NCBI GenBank assembly: GCA_016801845.1
Contig: CM028916.1
Coordinates: 11,653,514 to 11,717,513, forward strand
Length of the DNA: 64,000 nucleotides
Origin: Polydactylus sextarius
Taxonomy: Eukaryota; Chordata; Actinopteri; Polynemidae
Direction of reading: 5' to 3'
In this document: piece after piece, positions 37,694 through 49,968 of the stretch
How the letters are laid out: each line of letters opens with the position of its first letter
Position numbering within the stretch: position 1 is the first letter of the stretch
Notes under the pieces: generated by a model
The model's database searches: none
What the model was told of the DNA's origin: nothing
Seen by the model: only the letters and a program-made list of their open reading frames with translations
Position numbers and translations under genes: made by a program

Positions 37694-39769
37694 AGCTCTG
37701 TAGCTCCTCCTCCAGTATCTCTCCCTCTCACTTGACCACGCTGCTTCCCTCTCTCTGGGGTCCTCTCTCATCAGGGGCGTTCCTGCTTACCTGAGTCACT
37801 CTTTGCACTCCTTGTTGTGACTGGGCATGCTCGTGCTCGTGTGTGAGTAAGTGTGTGTGGAGGTTGCAGCTGAAGCTCACCGCTCTCCCTCTCTCTCTGT
37901 TGCCATGCTAGAGCAGGTAACATTCGGCTAGCGCAGGAGACACACAGCCTGAATTCAAATGCGCCTCCAGCCTCTCAGATTTACAAAGCCTCTACCCCCC
38001 CGAACAGCAACCTACCCACCCCTCATCTCTCTCCCTCTCTCTCTCTGTCTCTGCCTTTTTTCTTTTTTTCTTATTCTATCTTATTCTCCTCATCTCTTTT
38101 CACAATGTCTGCTCCCTCTCCCCCCTCTGTTGCCTCCTTTTGTGTCATTTCTCCTCGCTGCTGTCGCTCTCTCTTGTTTTTCACGTTACCTTGAGAGTGG
38201 GCTGCGGAGGCACTGGGGATAAATCTCCTTTTGTTTTTAACGCTGCTAAAAAAAAAAAAAAAAAAAAAAAAGTAATTTCTATCTATAATTGAGTCCTAAA
38301 ACCTGTGATTATGGGTAAAGAAAATCAGCCAGCGCAGTGAAAATAGTCAAACATGTTTCTGAGAATAATCCACCTGTTTCTAGAAGTTCCTACAGATGAG
38401 AAACAGTCATCTTGTTTTAACTGAATTTTTGTCTTTTCAGGCAAAAGACAACATCTGCAGCTGTGCTAGTGGCTATTTATGCACAGTGAGTCAAATTTTA
38501 ATATGCAGAAATGTTTACATTGGCAATGCTAACAAACTGCTAATGCTGACCATGGGTAATTAACATGTTAACATCCTAACATTTGATAGGAAAATTAAGA
38601 TCAAGGTCCAGCTGAAGTATAATATTTGGTCATAAATAAACTTCATTTGTGATGGGGTGCTGTCAATCATAATAAACCGTGGCTAATGACAGAAAGAAGC
38701 TGAGGTGGTTTGTGTTTTGAATACGTTCAACTGAGAGGACACTTCGGTGTAGATCTAGAACATGCTGGACAGAGATAATAAATCTCATCTCACCTGGGAA
38801 TCTTAAGATCCCCCAGGAGTAGCTGGTAAGTGTCTCTGTAGAGGACATCTGGACAAACTGGTTTGACCTGGTTTGACCTGCTGCAACTGTGATCCTTTGT
38901 TCCAACCACCCAATTATAGGGACACCCCAAGTTGAACTTTTTTAACCTTGTGGCATGAGTTAAAATAGTGAAATGTCAAGGATTCATCATTAGAAAATGA
39001 TGAATGATTTGAAATTTGCTGAATTCTTCCAGCAAATGCTGAGATATTTTATTGGATTAATGAAAACTTTGACCAACAGATGGTAGTGAAGCAAAATCTG
39101 GGTGTTCAGCATGTGAGTCATCTTCTGGGAATCACATGTCTACAAAATCTTACTACAATCTATCTATATAATTAATGAGATATTATTCTGGACAAAAGTG
39201 GTGAACTGAGAAGAGCTATGAGCAGAACGAAGAGAGATGAAATTACAGAAATTTAAAAACAGCGGTTATGATTATAGCAATGTTTAGTTGGTAGTTTTGG
39301 GTGGGGGTTGTGTTCAGGGACCTCAAGAGTCTTAAAATCCTGGCTCAACATTTTCATTAGGAAAAGGGTTGTAATGATGCTGTTCTGGCAGATTTTCTGA
39401 CCTGTTTTAAGAGAATTAGACCTTGGGGACTCAATTATAGCCAAAACTGACTTCATAATATGAGTATTTTTGCTGTGTACACGCTGAATGTGAAGATAAC
39501 ACTGGATGAATTAATGCAAATCTTCTCATAACATGCATGAAAGGTTCGTTTTACTACAAAAAGAAAAAAAAAAGCAGCGGTGGAATCTTGTGCCTCAAAG
39601 GACTGTTCCCTGTTCAACGTTGAGTCAGATAAAGAGGATAGATGCAGAGCTGTTGCTTCATCCTTTGATCATTCACTTGGTGTCACAGGATTAAAAAAAA
39701 AAAAAGTGTTCCCCAGCACGACGATGTGTCGTATTGTAAAATAGCCACAATAGCCCAAGCTGCTCTAAT

Positions 39770-39960
39770 GCTGCCTTGCAGATTATAGTATGACTCATTA
39801 TGGAGGAGGATGATCATAGCTTCAGGGAAATTAAGGAAAGTTAATTTTAGTTCACATACCAGTAAATGAAATGAGGCCAGCTCTGGTCCCTCACTGTGAA
39901 TTACAGCTGCCTGTCTGGTGTCCTGTCACTCGCTGTGTAAATCATTAATAACAAAATCCT
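39770..39960. promoter_or_regulatory. Candidate conserved noncoding element
   Basis: Mixed-composition block upstream of CACNB2 with a TGACTCA site, gaaattaagg, gttaatttta and ttacagctgcctgtct. No ORF. Conservation not testable here. Confidence 0.2.
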
Positions 39961-40253
39961 CCCCTTCAGTGTGGCAATGCTTTTCAAGCTGATATAAATT
40001 ATCACCAAGGATGCAGGTGGATGTTTGTTGCAATTTGTCTAATTCCTTCATTTTTTTTGGTCAGACAGTAGTCACTGCTTTGGCATTTCCTTTAAACAGT
40101 TTGTCCCGCAGCCCCGACTCATCCATCAAATGGACAAAGACCAAGTGCTCCATGGGGTGTAATTCTGTCAGACCAGTCCTGGTGGAGGACTGCCGATTAC
40201 AGTATGCACCAGCATCTCTCTGTGGTGTCACTGGGGCATCCCGCATTGATACA

Positions 40254-40255
<2 letters not shown>

Positions 40256-40316
<61 letters not shown>
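40256..40316. repeat. (CA)n microsatellite
   Basis: About 30 uninterrupted CA units. Confidence 0.95.
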
Positions 40317-40320
<4 letters not shown>

Positions 40321-40686
40321 ATAGCAAGGTTACAATCCAGTGAGTTATATGGCCACAAAAACACATAAAACAACATGGTGCCTGCGCCACAGGCAAAAAG
40401 ACCAGGCTGAGATGCTAATTTGCAGCTGCCAAGGACGAAGCAAATTTAATATCAAAACCTGCAAGACATAAAGAAAATCTGTTTATCTGCTGCATCTGTG
40501 CCTGAGGGTGAATAAGTGCTCTGGAAAAAAAAAAAAAAAAACTAGTGTCATGAGAGTAAAACAAGGCTTACGCATGTGAACTTGAAGAATATGAAATCAA
40601 GTGACAAATTAAAAGAGAAACTTTCCTTGAAGGTCACTGCAAATCAATGTAAAGTTGAGTAAACACTGTAATCCTCTTTGTACAAC

Positions 40687-40726
<40 letters not shown>

Positions 40727-40741
40727 TAATAATAATAATAA
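40687..40741. repeat. (ATA)n trinucleotide repeat
   Basis: About 18 AAT/ATA units with one C interruption. Confidence 0.95.
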
Positions 40742-40899
40742 CTAGACAAGTCCCCTGCAGGGAATCGAAAAGAATGGTGCTGTGCGCTGTAGCAGTCTAT
40801 GCTAAGATGATATGATGCTACAATTTCCTTTTTCACCTCGACTTATCCTTATTTATTTGCATCTTATCGTTATTAAGGAAAGGAAGGAGGGAAATTATT

Positions 40900-40942
40900 A
40901 AGTTGAAAAAGGAAATTATTAAATAATTTCCTTTTTCAACTT
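40900..40942. repeat. Perfect 21-bp inverted repeat with 1-base spacer
   Basis: Arms 40900-40920 and 40922-40942 are exact reverse complements (core ttgaaaaaggaaatt / aatttcctttttcaa), separated by a single A. No coding or transposon context is visible. Confidence 0.95.
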
Positions 40943-41140
40943 GTTTTGTCCTTTATCCAACTTTTTATCTAATCGCATTCATTTACAATGCAGAGGATTT
41001 GGTGCAAATTATGTCATGAAAAATTCCATTTTGGATAAAAAAGTAATAGTTTGGCCAAGACGCATGTCTATGTGTGATCAACTGTCATGAAGTTATTAAT
41101 GTTCAAAGTTTTTAATAGGAGAAATAGGAAGACAGAAAGA

Positions 41141-41142
<2 letters not shown>

Positions 41143-41205
<63 letters not shown>

Positions 41206-41226
41206 CACACACACACACACACACAC
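41143..41226. repeat. (CA)n microsatellite
   Basis: About 84 bases of CA with one AA phase slip near 41204. Confidence 0.95.
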
Positions 41227-41299
41227 GCCCCTCCGCCCTCTGCTCGGTAACTGCTACTGGTTGCCGTGGTGACGGTGCTTCAGAGGCGGCAAAAATTCC

Positions 41300-42050
41300 A
41301 AAAGTAAAGCAGATATCCACAGATACAAGGCCGTCATGAACACATAGATGTTTTTTTTTCTTTCTAGTGTCAAAAATGTGGAAATCAGAGCGACTAACAT
41401 TTGCTTTTCTCCTTAAAACCTTCGCTGGATTGACATGGGACCCTATGGAGCGGTTGTCACTTTGAGGCTTTTCATTCAAAAACTGTAAATCATATCGTTT
41501 AGGTAGATACATTGTGGGAATCAGGAAGCATGTGACTCTAATTTTGGAGAATATTATATGTGTAGAGTGAAATTTGTGGCCGTGCGCACAGTTTTAATGA
41601 GAAATTTAGATTTTTTTTAAACCTCTCTACACTCCCACTCCGGCCCCATACACACCCATTATAAAGTCTGAATTTCTCCAAAATTGATCATGGTGAATGA
41701 TCTGTGACTGATCAAAAAGTATACAACCTAGGAAAAAAGTTGAATGCTACATCAACACAGGAGCAGTTTGTCTCTGATGTCTCTAGGTGAAAGTATGCCA
41801 GAGCTGTAGATGTTTGAAAAAACGTTGAAAAATTGCAATTTTTTCCAACTTTTCCTATTAATTCTCTATGGGAAAATTTATGCTAAGTATTTGCAACTAC
41901 ACCGCGAATAATTCGCATTTTGATAAGAAAAGTAATAGCACACCGAGCCGATCGAACCACACGTTTTGATGTATTATTCGTTTGTGTGTGCTCAACGGTG
42001 CGGGACTCTTGGCAGAATTTACACATAAATTAACATTATGGATATGCTAA
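41300..42050. repeat. Probable unclassified interspersed repeat
   Basis: Noncoding block with phrases typical of a dispersed fish repeat (gaatttctccaaaattgatc, attaattctctatgggaaaa, accgagccgatcg). No terminal repeats or ORFs were identified. Confidence 0.35.
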
Positions 42051-42055
42051 ATATT

Positions 42056-42089
42056 CATGATGTTTAGCACATCCATGCTAAACATCATG
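42056..42089. repeat. 14-bp inverted repeat hairpin
   Basis: catgatgtttagca at 42056-42069 and its exact complement tgctaaacatcatg at 42076-42089 flank a 6-base loop. Related ggatatgctaaa / ggatatgtttag words lie just outside. Confidence 0.95.
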
Positions 42090-42494
42090 GATATGTTTAG
42101 CAATTTGTCTTAAATGATTTTAAAAACTGATCACTTGAAGTCCAGTAACGTCCAAAATTTGAACCTAGTCGTCGTTTTTTCTTCCTGATAAAAATCTATT
42201 AAAGCATTGCTAATAAAACCAAGCTGTGACAACAAGCTGTGAATTTACTGTGCGGATACTCTTATTGTCATTATGAGTCCTACACACTAAGACTGTGTGA
42301 TTAATGGCATTAATTATATGGTCATTAATGTATATCAGCTACTAATGCAAACATGCTGATTATAAAATAGTATCACTTGATGTGTTTGACCAGTGCAACA
42401 AGATATGAACACATCAACAGGCAGATATATGGCATCACTTTATAAAGTTGATACAGTGAATGTGTTGGCAAACTGCCTCAAAGCAATTTAAGTG

Positions 42495-42500
42495 TTTATT
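42495..42500 (-). terminator. Candidate poly(A) signal for TMEM236
   Basis: AATAAA on the minus strand about 550 nt after the TMEM236 stop codon at 43050. Position and hexamer are the only support. Confidence 0.3.
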
Positions 42501-43049
42501 TGGAGCTGTGTTTCTGGTCACCTCGAGAGCTTAAGTCCAATAGTCATTCTCCTCTGAGCTCTATTTTCATCTCCACAAACTCCTGAGGGAAATATCTTGT
42601 TCTTTAGCTGCTAAATGCAGCAACACGTTTGGTCGGCAAGCGGCAACAGTCAGTTCATCACAATATTCAAAATGTTTACACCAGTGTTAAAACTCTTTGT
42701 AGTATGTTAACAAATGTGATAGAGATACAAAAAAGAAAAAAAAATGTAGCAGGAACACATAAAATTAAGTATCAATAAATACATTTGGATTCAAATACGG
42801 CACAGAAATAAAACGAGAACAGTTGTCTTATTATAGTCAAACCTATGCACTGTTTTTGTTTTAAATTGAAAACCTTGTTTTTTCTTTCGACATTTTGATT
42901 TGGATGAAAAGATGAATCATTCTGTTCCTCGTCATCAGTATCAGTTCTGCATTTCCTTCATGCTGCTCCCTACACATAAACATACCAGCTGTTCAAACAT
43001 CCACAATCAAAGCAAAACCTTTGTTAACAACAGAATGTGCCACTCCTCC

Positions 43050-46000
43050 TCAAAACATGCTCTGCCTCGCGAATATCCTCAGCCTAGTCAAGAATGTAAA
43101 GTAGATGAATGTCGCGCTCACCAGCACATTTTTCAGCAGGTATAACAACGGCGTCACATAACCAAACACAACAATAAGAGCGACCCGAAGGATAAAGAAA
43201 GGAAGGTCTTGAAGAACAACTCCGGCAATTGACAGGAAAGAGTTATGAGGAGTGATGACCATGCGGAAAGTGGACAGGAAGCCAAGAATAAAGACAGGGA
43301 ACACCCAGGCTGAGTAGAAGATCGATGGCTCTCCTGCTACTCTCACCATCTCCACAGTGTCAAACCAGAACATAAAACTATCCACAAGCACCTCTGACCT
43401 CCTGTCCCTCCGCCACAGGAAGCTGAGAGGCCCAGAGTAGGACAGAGGGCGTGAGGATGAGGAGTACAGGTAGGAGGTGTGTGGTGCTTGAGAGATGGGA
43501 GTTGAGCGGGTCGGTGAATAGTCCTTCCACCTGCCTGAAGCGCTGCCATTTCTGGCCTCTGGTTGGCCTTGGGTCACATTGTTCTGGTCTTCGTCAGGGT
43601 GGATCTGGCCTGATACGGTGGTCACTTGTTCCAGGTGGGTGAGGATGGGGCTTGGCATGTCAAGGTCAGGATCCAAGCTGTCCACTGCAAATGACAAGAG
43701 CACACATGCACACATGCACGCACACATACACACAGCTGTTAGACCACATTCTGTTTAAAAGATCTTTGTATTGTTAGACCCTCTATCTGGATCAGGAAAA
43801 CCTGCACACACACAAATATAATAGGGAAGAACTCTAGAACTCAGAGAAAGATCAAGGAATTCCTTTAACAAGACTGACAACCGTTTGATTTTCTGCAGAT
43901 TTGCTGCTCGCCCTTGTTATTGGAGACAAAAGAGCTGAAGAGAAGTCTTTCTATTTCAGCTCTGATGTTGACTTTGTCTTTGGTTTTGCACTTTCTTTCA
44001 TTTACTCCCTAGTGAAAGTCAGACGTCTCCTTACAGTGATGTCTAAAGTGTTTGGTTGTTGCTTCCTGGACTTACATTTTCCTACCAGCCTGCAGGGGCG
44101 AATCCTCTCGGTAACATCCACACAGATGAGGGAGAAAAGCACCAAGGAGACAGGCAACTCCACGAAATGATCGAGCCTGTGTCCTCCGTCTACTTGCACC
44201 TACAGTGAGAGAGTAACAGCACAAAATGAAACGTGAATTGTGAATTTAACACTTTTGTTATGGGAAAAAACAGAAACAAAAGTGAAAGTCTTCATTACAA
44301 CATTTGGCTGCACTAGAGAAACATGAGCTTCTGCATTCCACATTTTATGAACTCATCTCATTTTATTACCTTATAATTATAGATATATTAAGATACAGAC
44401 AAATGCTCTGAACACTAGATTTAGAAACATTACAGAGATAAATATTTCTGACAAGTCTTTCAGGTCAGAAGCTCTTGTCTAAGAATGAAATGATGAAGGA
44501 CATTTTCTAACGTGTGTAAAAATTCTTGTTTTTTAGGATGGAGGATGGTATTAAAGTTTGGGTCAATGTCCTACCAAAGTTATGTTCACTACAAGTTACT
44601 GAATACCCCGAACAGATCACAGTCTCGTGACAAGGCAAACATTATGATGGTGCAAAAGTCCTCCTCTGACAAAGTTGACAATGGATGCCTTCCAAAAACT
44701 AAATGACAAAAGAGACTGAATAAAAATGGTGAGAAGCAATGTTTTTCTTTCTCTGTGCTGCACTGTGCCATTTCAACCATCACTCAGTGAAGTGAGTAAT
44801 TATAGCGCTCGAAAGACACTTTTCTTTACACAAGGGGGTCATCAAAGGAGCTTGTGCCACAAATGGACTATTTAGAACAAATAAGCCTGGTCGAGGACCC
44901 CGTCGGAGCATGACAGAACAAAACATCAACAGGTGCTGCTCTTTGACAAGAAGATCAGTCACCGATGCCGTTACCTTGGAGCTGGTGATTAAAATAGCAA
45001 AGCATGGTAATGTACACAGGATGAGATATGCCAGTGCCGTGGGTCTCCTGGAAAACAAAGCAAGTTGTTGTAGATTACTTATGAATGATGATGGTGATCA
45101 TCATCTTGGCATGATGAATCACTGTTTCCTGATCTTATTATCAGTGTGTACACTTCATTCTGTCACACTGTAGTTAAAGTTCAGGAAAGTATCATTTCAA
45201 GACCAGAGTATTTACATTTGATCCTTTTAAATTTGTGTGATTGAGTACATCTCATTTTCACCTCACTTTGGGCATTTACTAGTTACTTGGTATATTCAAG
45301 TATATCAGGCCATGTAACTTTTGATGAACAAATGTCACACATCCAATACTAAAGTTTAACACTAAATCATCACAGCATAATAATTACAAGTAGAGAAGAG
45401 TTATGAAGACAAACAACTGACACAATAATGACCATAATGTTATAAAACTACATATAACTAACAGTCAGACTGTTAAGCAAACTCAACCATGGCTGCAGTT
45501 TATTGGTTTATACAGCACATATAAGATATCAAGTGTTGGCACACATACAATCTCAAATTATTAGAAAAAAAAGGTTCTTTGTTTAAAATAGGAACTTCCC
45601 AGGTCATTTTACATCACAAGACTTTAATGGAGTAGAAGTAGTAGAAAACTGACATCAGTTAAGAATGCACAATGAATTGTATATATAGCTATACTTTGAA
45701 GAGCCTGAGTATTTCTTCCGTTTCTACTGATATTTCAGTTTTTGTCTTCATATCAATTTTTACACCTAAATCAACTTGTGTTCTTGTCATTTCACATGAG
45801 TTTTTGATAAGATGCTCCATAACGTTCCCATGTTACTCACCACTGAGTGATCTCTGTGATGAACCTCCGCTGCTTCAGGATCAGATATTTGAGGGGAACC
45901 CACACCAGCAGGGTCACAGAGGTCACATAGGCAATAGAAGTCGCCACCACGAGCCAGTAGGCTGTTAGATCCTGTCCCCTCACATCACATATGAGGCTCG

Positions 46001-46094
46001 CAAATCTCTCCATTACCACAAACACTGGTATGATAAGAGCTGCGAACTGCAGCACTTCGTACACAATGAATTTGATAGTCTTCCCCGAGGGCAT
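43050..46094 (-). CDS. tmem236: TMEM236, multi-pass transmembrane protein (4 coding exons, 361 aa)
   Basis: Coding exons: 46094-45841, 45047-44975, 44199-44076, 43684-43050; all sites are AG/GT and phase is continuous to TGA at 43052-43050. The start ATG at 46094 gives MPSGKTIKFIVYEVLQFAA, which aligns with the human TMEM236 N-terminus (MASGRLIKFVVFELLEFAA). An in-frame ATG 32 codons upstream gives no family-like sequence. Hydrophobic segments lie near residues 7-30, 45-72, 88-106, 120-138, 275-295 and 305-350. Residues about 151-250 form a long Ser/Thr/Pro-rich loop, probably extramembrane. Human TMEM236 is about 351 residues. The molecular function is not established. Its place directly 3' of STAM on the same strand matches human chromosome 10p12. 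Confidence 0.92.
45048..45840 (-). other. TMEM236 intron 1
   Basis: AT-rich intron with no ORF or recognised repeat. Confidence 0.7.
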
Positions 46095-47237
46095 GATCCC
46101 TGAACACCGGCTGCTGGTCTGGACTCGGAGCTGAAGACTTTGACAATCATCTCCCTCAAAACAAGCGAGTGGAGCCGTTGGACTCTGCACACTGACATTG
46201 CTTACACTGCACTGGGGGCTGTATTCTTTTATTGCTGAGGTAATGAGGTGGTCATGCTCGCTTTTTTTATGAGCTCACAAAGACGAGCACTCCCATCCCA
46301 TAATTTCCACAAGAAAATTACATTAGCCTCCTGCTGAACTTAACACATGTTCTGGGAAAAAAAAGGACACTGTTACACTGAGATCAACGTTTTGTTATTT
46401 TTTAGATTTAGAAGAAAAATACACAGAATTACATTCTAAGCTAAAGACTGCAACACAGCTGAAAAAAGCATTGTGAGGCTAAACAAAGTTCCTTCCTACC
46501 ACTTGGAAAATCAGATGCTCAGTGTCAACACAGTAAAACTGTTTTGCTTCATCTAATGAAGGTGTATGAGCTCTCACATACACTGATCTCCATCTAGTGG
46601 CAAGACAAAGGACTATTTTTAAATCTCCTGAAAACTTGGTTTCCACTCCAACATTGTGTGTTGAAACTGTGAATTCATTCTTTTTAATAACTTAAAAAAA
46701 ATCATTTAAGTGACAATGTGACAAATACTAAAAAGAGGGAGACTGGATACGACCTGTTTCTGAGAACTGTTGATACGTATAATCCTCACATCAGTGCTAA
46801 AGGAAACAAAGCAGCTGCTCACACCTGTAACAACAGAAATACAATGACAGTTAAAACATAATGTAAAAAATTTGGATGTCTGCGTCCAAAGGTTAAAAGG
46901 CAGCAGTAGCTCACAAATTACAATTACAGTAGTAAATATAAAATGCTCAAGCATGATGTATTTTTTACCATCAATCACTATGATTTTTACCAGCTATTAA
47001 AAAGTGTAATATCACAGGGTTGCACTATACAGACTGTAATGTAGCACAGACTTCTTAAACAGCTTCAGTATTACCTCATAAGATAAAATATTCATGAATA
47101 CAGAAATCCGAATGCATCATGATGAACAGCTCTGCCATTAGCTATTCCTTGCAAATTTAAACTATAATATTGAAGGTATTTTAATCATCTACAAAAGAAA
47201 ACAAGGCTGCACATATTCTTCTGTACATTTGGCCTGG

Positions 47238-47243
47238 TTTTAT
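47238..47243 (-). terminator. Candidate poly(A) signal for STAM
   Basis: AATAAA on the minus strand about 2.7 kb after the STAM stop. A long 3' UTR is plausible for STAM, and no coding sequence lies between. Confidence 0.35.
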
Positions 47244-49186
47244 TGTGAATACCAATTAATAAGTATGGTTAAAAGAATACATACAAACAGCAGGGTACAA
47301 GTTTAGACAGAACTTTTACAATAATGTCAGTTTAAAACTTAAAAACAGGCAGCATCTCAATCCTGTACAATAAAGTTACACCAGGGCTGAGGTTCAACGC
47401 TGAGGTGCAATATGATGTCACATCTGGATGATGGGTGATGACTTAACTGGCTCCTGGTCCTGTGGTCCCAGAATAGCAGTTAATTTTAATTTAATCGGCC
47501 CGCTTTGACCCAACTCATTAACACTATTTCACTCTAGTATTATTTGCAATCAGGGATTCCTAGTTTTTGAGTTACCTATATTAATACTAAAAATCAAGTT
47601 ATGGAGAGTTAAATGCCTCTTTGTTTTCAAGGTCCAAGGTACCGAGATCAAGTGTGGGGTTGTTTTATAGTTGTAAGGCAGCACAGGGATGACAGAAAGC
47701 AGCACATTTGAAACTTGGTATCTCAAGAGAAATTGAAAGGACACAAATTTATTCCTGCAATCGTGACTTGGTTCGACACATTTAAAACCTGCTTTTGTGA
47801 TTCCTTCATTTAGCGTCATTACTTATTACACAACAGATAATTAGTTTCTGGATTCATCAGCATGTTAAATTCCAGTCAGTTTTTGTAAAAATCAATTCTT
47901 TCCCAAAGACTTAGAACATGTAGAAGCCATAGAAAGTAGCCATAGAAAGGTTTGAGAAGTAGACTTTGTATAACATTTGATCTTTACCTGTGGCACTGTA
48001 ACTGATAGCTTATAGAGACTTTGGTAAAGAGATGTTTACAAATCCTGACTCTACTTGCCCAGGATCATAGAAGCTTTATTTCTGTTCTGCTTCAGGTAGA
48101 ATTTGTTTTAGTGTTAGGCAGCTCTGAGAAAGGACAGGTTTGAAATGCATATGCAGAGGGAGGGGTTGGTTTGGGTTGGGGGAGGTTGGGTGGGGGGTGA
48201 GATCAGTTTCAGTTTTCACATTTACCATTTGACCCTACAGTACAATAAGCATGTATCAAACACAGAGAGAAACGTCCATGTTCTCATGTGAGCCATTTAA
48301 ATATACAACTAAGTTTGGCAGAATATCACATATTCCGCTTTTCTCTGAATACATACATCCTGCGCTGCGTCTCCATTTAAAATAGCATAACAATAGTAAT
48401 CAAAACATAAATTAAAATGCACTACAAAAAAAACATAGTATTCATTTTTCAACACTGACTAAAGAGATGCTTTGAAAGACACTGGAGAGGTTCAAAGAAA
48501 ATCACCCCTTCGTAGCCGAGTCTGTGGTACAGGTGTTAACACGGCTCATGAGTGGAAACTGAGCTTATTTCTTATAAAGGAAAACTCTGCAGTACAAAGT
48601 GAGGAGTCACTGAAAGAAAAACAGGCAACAGAAAACAGAAAATTATTAGTGTTTTTTTTTTCTGGCATGTCAGATTTTTTCCCCGCTTCCCTCTCTTTGG
48701 CTTTTACACCTTTTTCAATTCACCTGGGGCTTCAGGACTGCAGAGTTCACCTTCAAGGATGAGAAGCACAAACCTTGGAGCCGTGTTAACAAACATCCCA
48801 CACATGAGGTCGTCATGTCGTGGCTTCACAACTACTTCAATACAGTATATACAAGAGTCATGTGCATGCTTGAATTCCTCTTGTTTCTTTTTCCCTCCAG
48901 AAAACAAAAAAAAGCAAAGTGGCTTCAGTATTTCAGTACTTCTAAAAGTTGACAACATGTAGTAGCCTAATGTTTTATGTTTAAGCGTTGCTAAACGTCC
49001 ATTTCCTGGTATTAAAAAAAAAAAAAATGAAAATGCAACTCAGTGTCTCTTTCTTGTGATGTGATCAACACTGTAGTTGTCTTAACTTGGTGAGGGGGCT
49101 CTGGCAGGTAGATTTATCTCCTTGTTAGTTTGTGAGTTACTGTAAATTAATATGAGTTTATCAACTGTTGAAGTGTATTTCAGCAC

Positions 49187-49211
49187 CGTGTGTGTGTGTG
49201 TGTGTGTGTGT
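49187..49211. repeat. (TG)n microsatellite
   Basis: Short pure TG tract, inside the presumed STAM 3' UTR. Confidence 0.9.
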
Positions 49212-49968
49212 CTCCAGTGTGTACGTCAGGGAGTGTGATCAAATAGTATCTGCATACGTAATATGTTTGGTTAAAATCAGTACAGTTACACTTGTTTTCG
49301 CCAAGCAAATTTGGTCATGTTGCATTTTAGAGTTTAGTCTTTTAGAAATAATTTCCTGAAAAAAAAATTTTAGGGGAAAAAAATAATATATTGTAGAAAC
49401 TAGTCCAATTCAACGTGACATTAAGGTTTTTTTTTTTTTTTTTTTTTAAACTTAAATAAAATAACTCATCTCCTTTCCTCTAGTTTTTTTGAGGAAATTA
49501 TTTAAACAAAAACACGACTGTTTAAAAAAAACTTTCACTACTAGAAAATAATAAATGCCATATATATACTGTTACTAGATCTAGATCTGGAAGTGATCAG
49601 GCTTGAATGAAAAATTAAATAAGTTCAACTGAAAGGATATAATTAATCAAATACCGTTTTAAGACAAAAATGTCTATTTTCAGACAATGTGTGGTGACTG
49701 CTCCTCAAATCAAAACCTCATGATCACTAACCTGGTTTGAGACATGTAACTGTATATTTAAGAGTTTATCTGCCAGATTAAATAACACAAAGACTGTTGA
49801 ATGTCATGGTTAGTCTACACTAATCTGCATTTTTCCATCCATCTGGTGTTTCGTGATAAAACAAACGGAAAAAAAATATTTAAAGAAATGATCGAAGACC
49901 ACTGTTTGATCAGGCCTGGTGCGTGTGTGTGTCTGTGTGTGTGTGTGGATCATTGACCTAAGGGGACC

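Larger units (their letters stand above)
36896..43049. other. Upstream region of CACNB2 and 3' flank of TMEM236
   Basis: No gene was found. From 36.9 to 38.2 kb the plus strand is pyrimidine-rich with poly(A) tracts near 37661-37686 and 38250-38272; this should contain the CACNB2 beta-2a promoter. The rest contains microsatellites at 40.3, 40.7 and 41.2 kb, two palindromes and a repeat-like block at 41.3-42.1 kb. Confidence 0.6.
46095..49968. other. TMEM236 5' side and STAM 3' UTR
   Basis: About 47.2-49.97 kb is probably the STAM 3' UTR (stop at 49971-49969, poly(A) signal candidate at 47238). The 46.1-47.2 kb stretch holds the TMEM236 5' UTR and promoter. No other gene is visible; a TG tract lies at 49187-49211 and a T run at about 49424-49447. 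Confidence 0.5.

Noticed and set aside
45837..46190. Longer TMEM236 start 32 codons upstream (MQSPTAPLAC)
   Set aside because: The upstream residues have no family resemblance, while the ATG at 46094 aligns with the human N-terminus.
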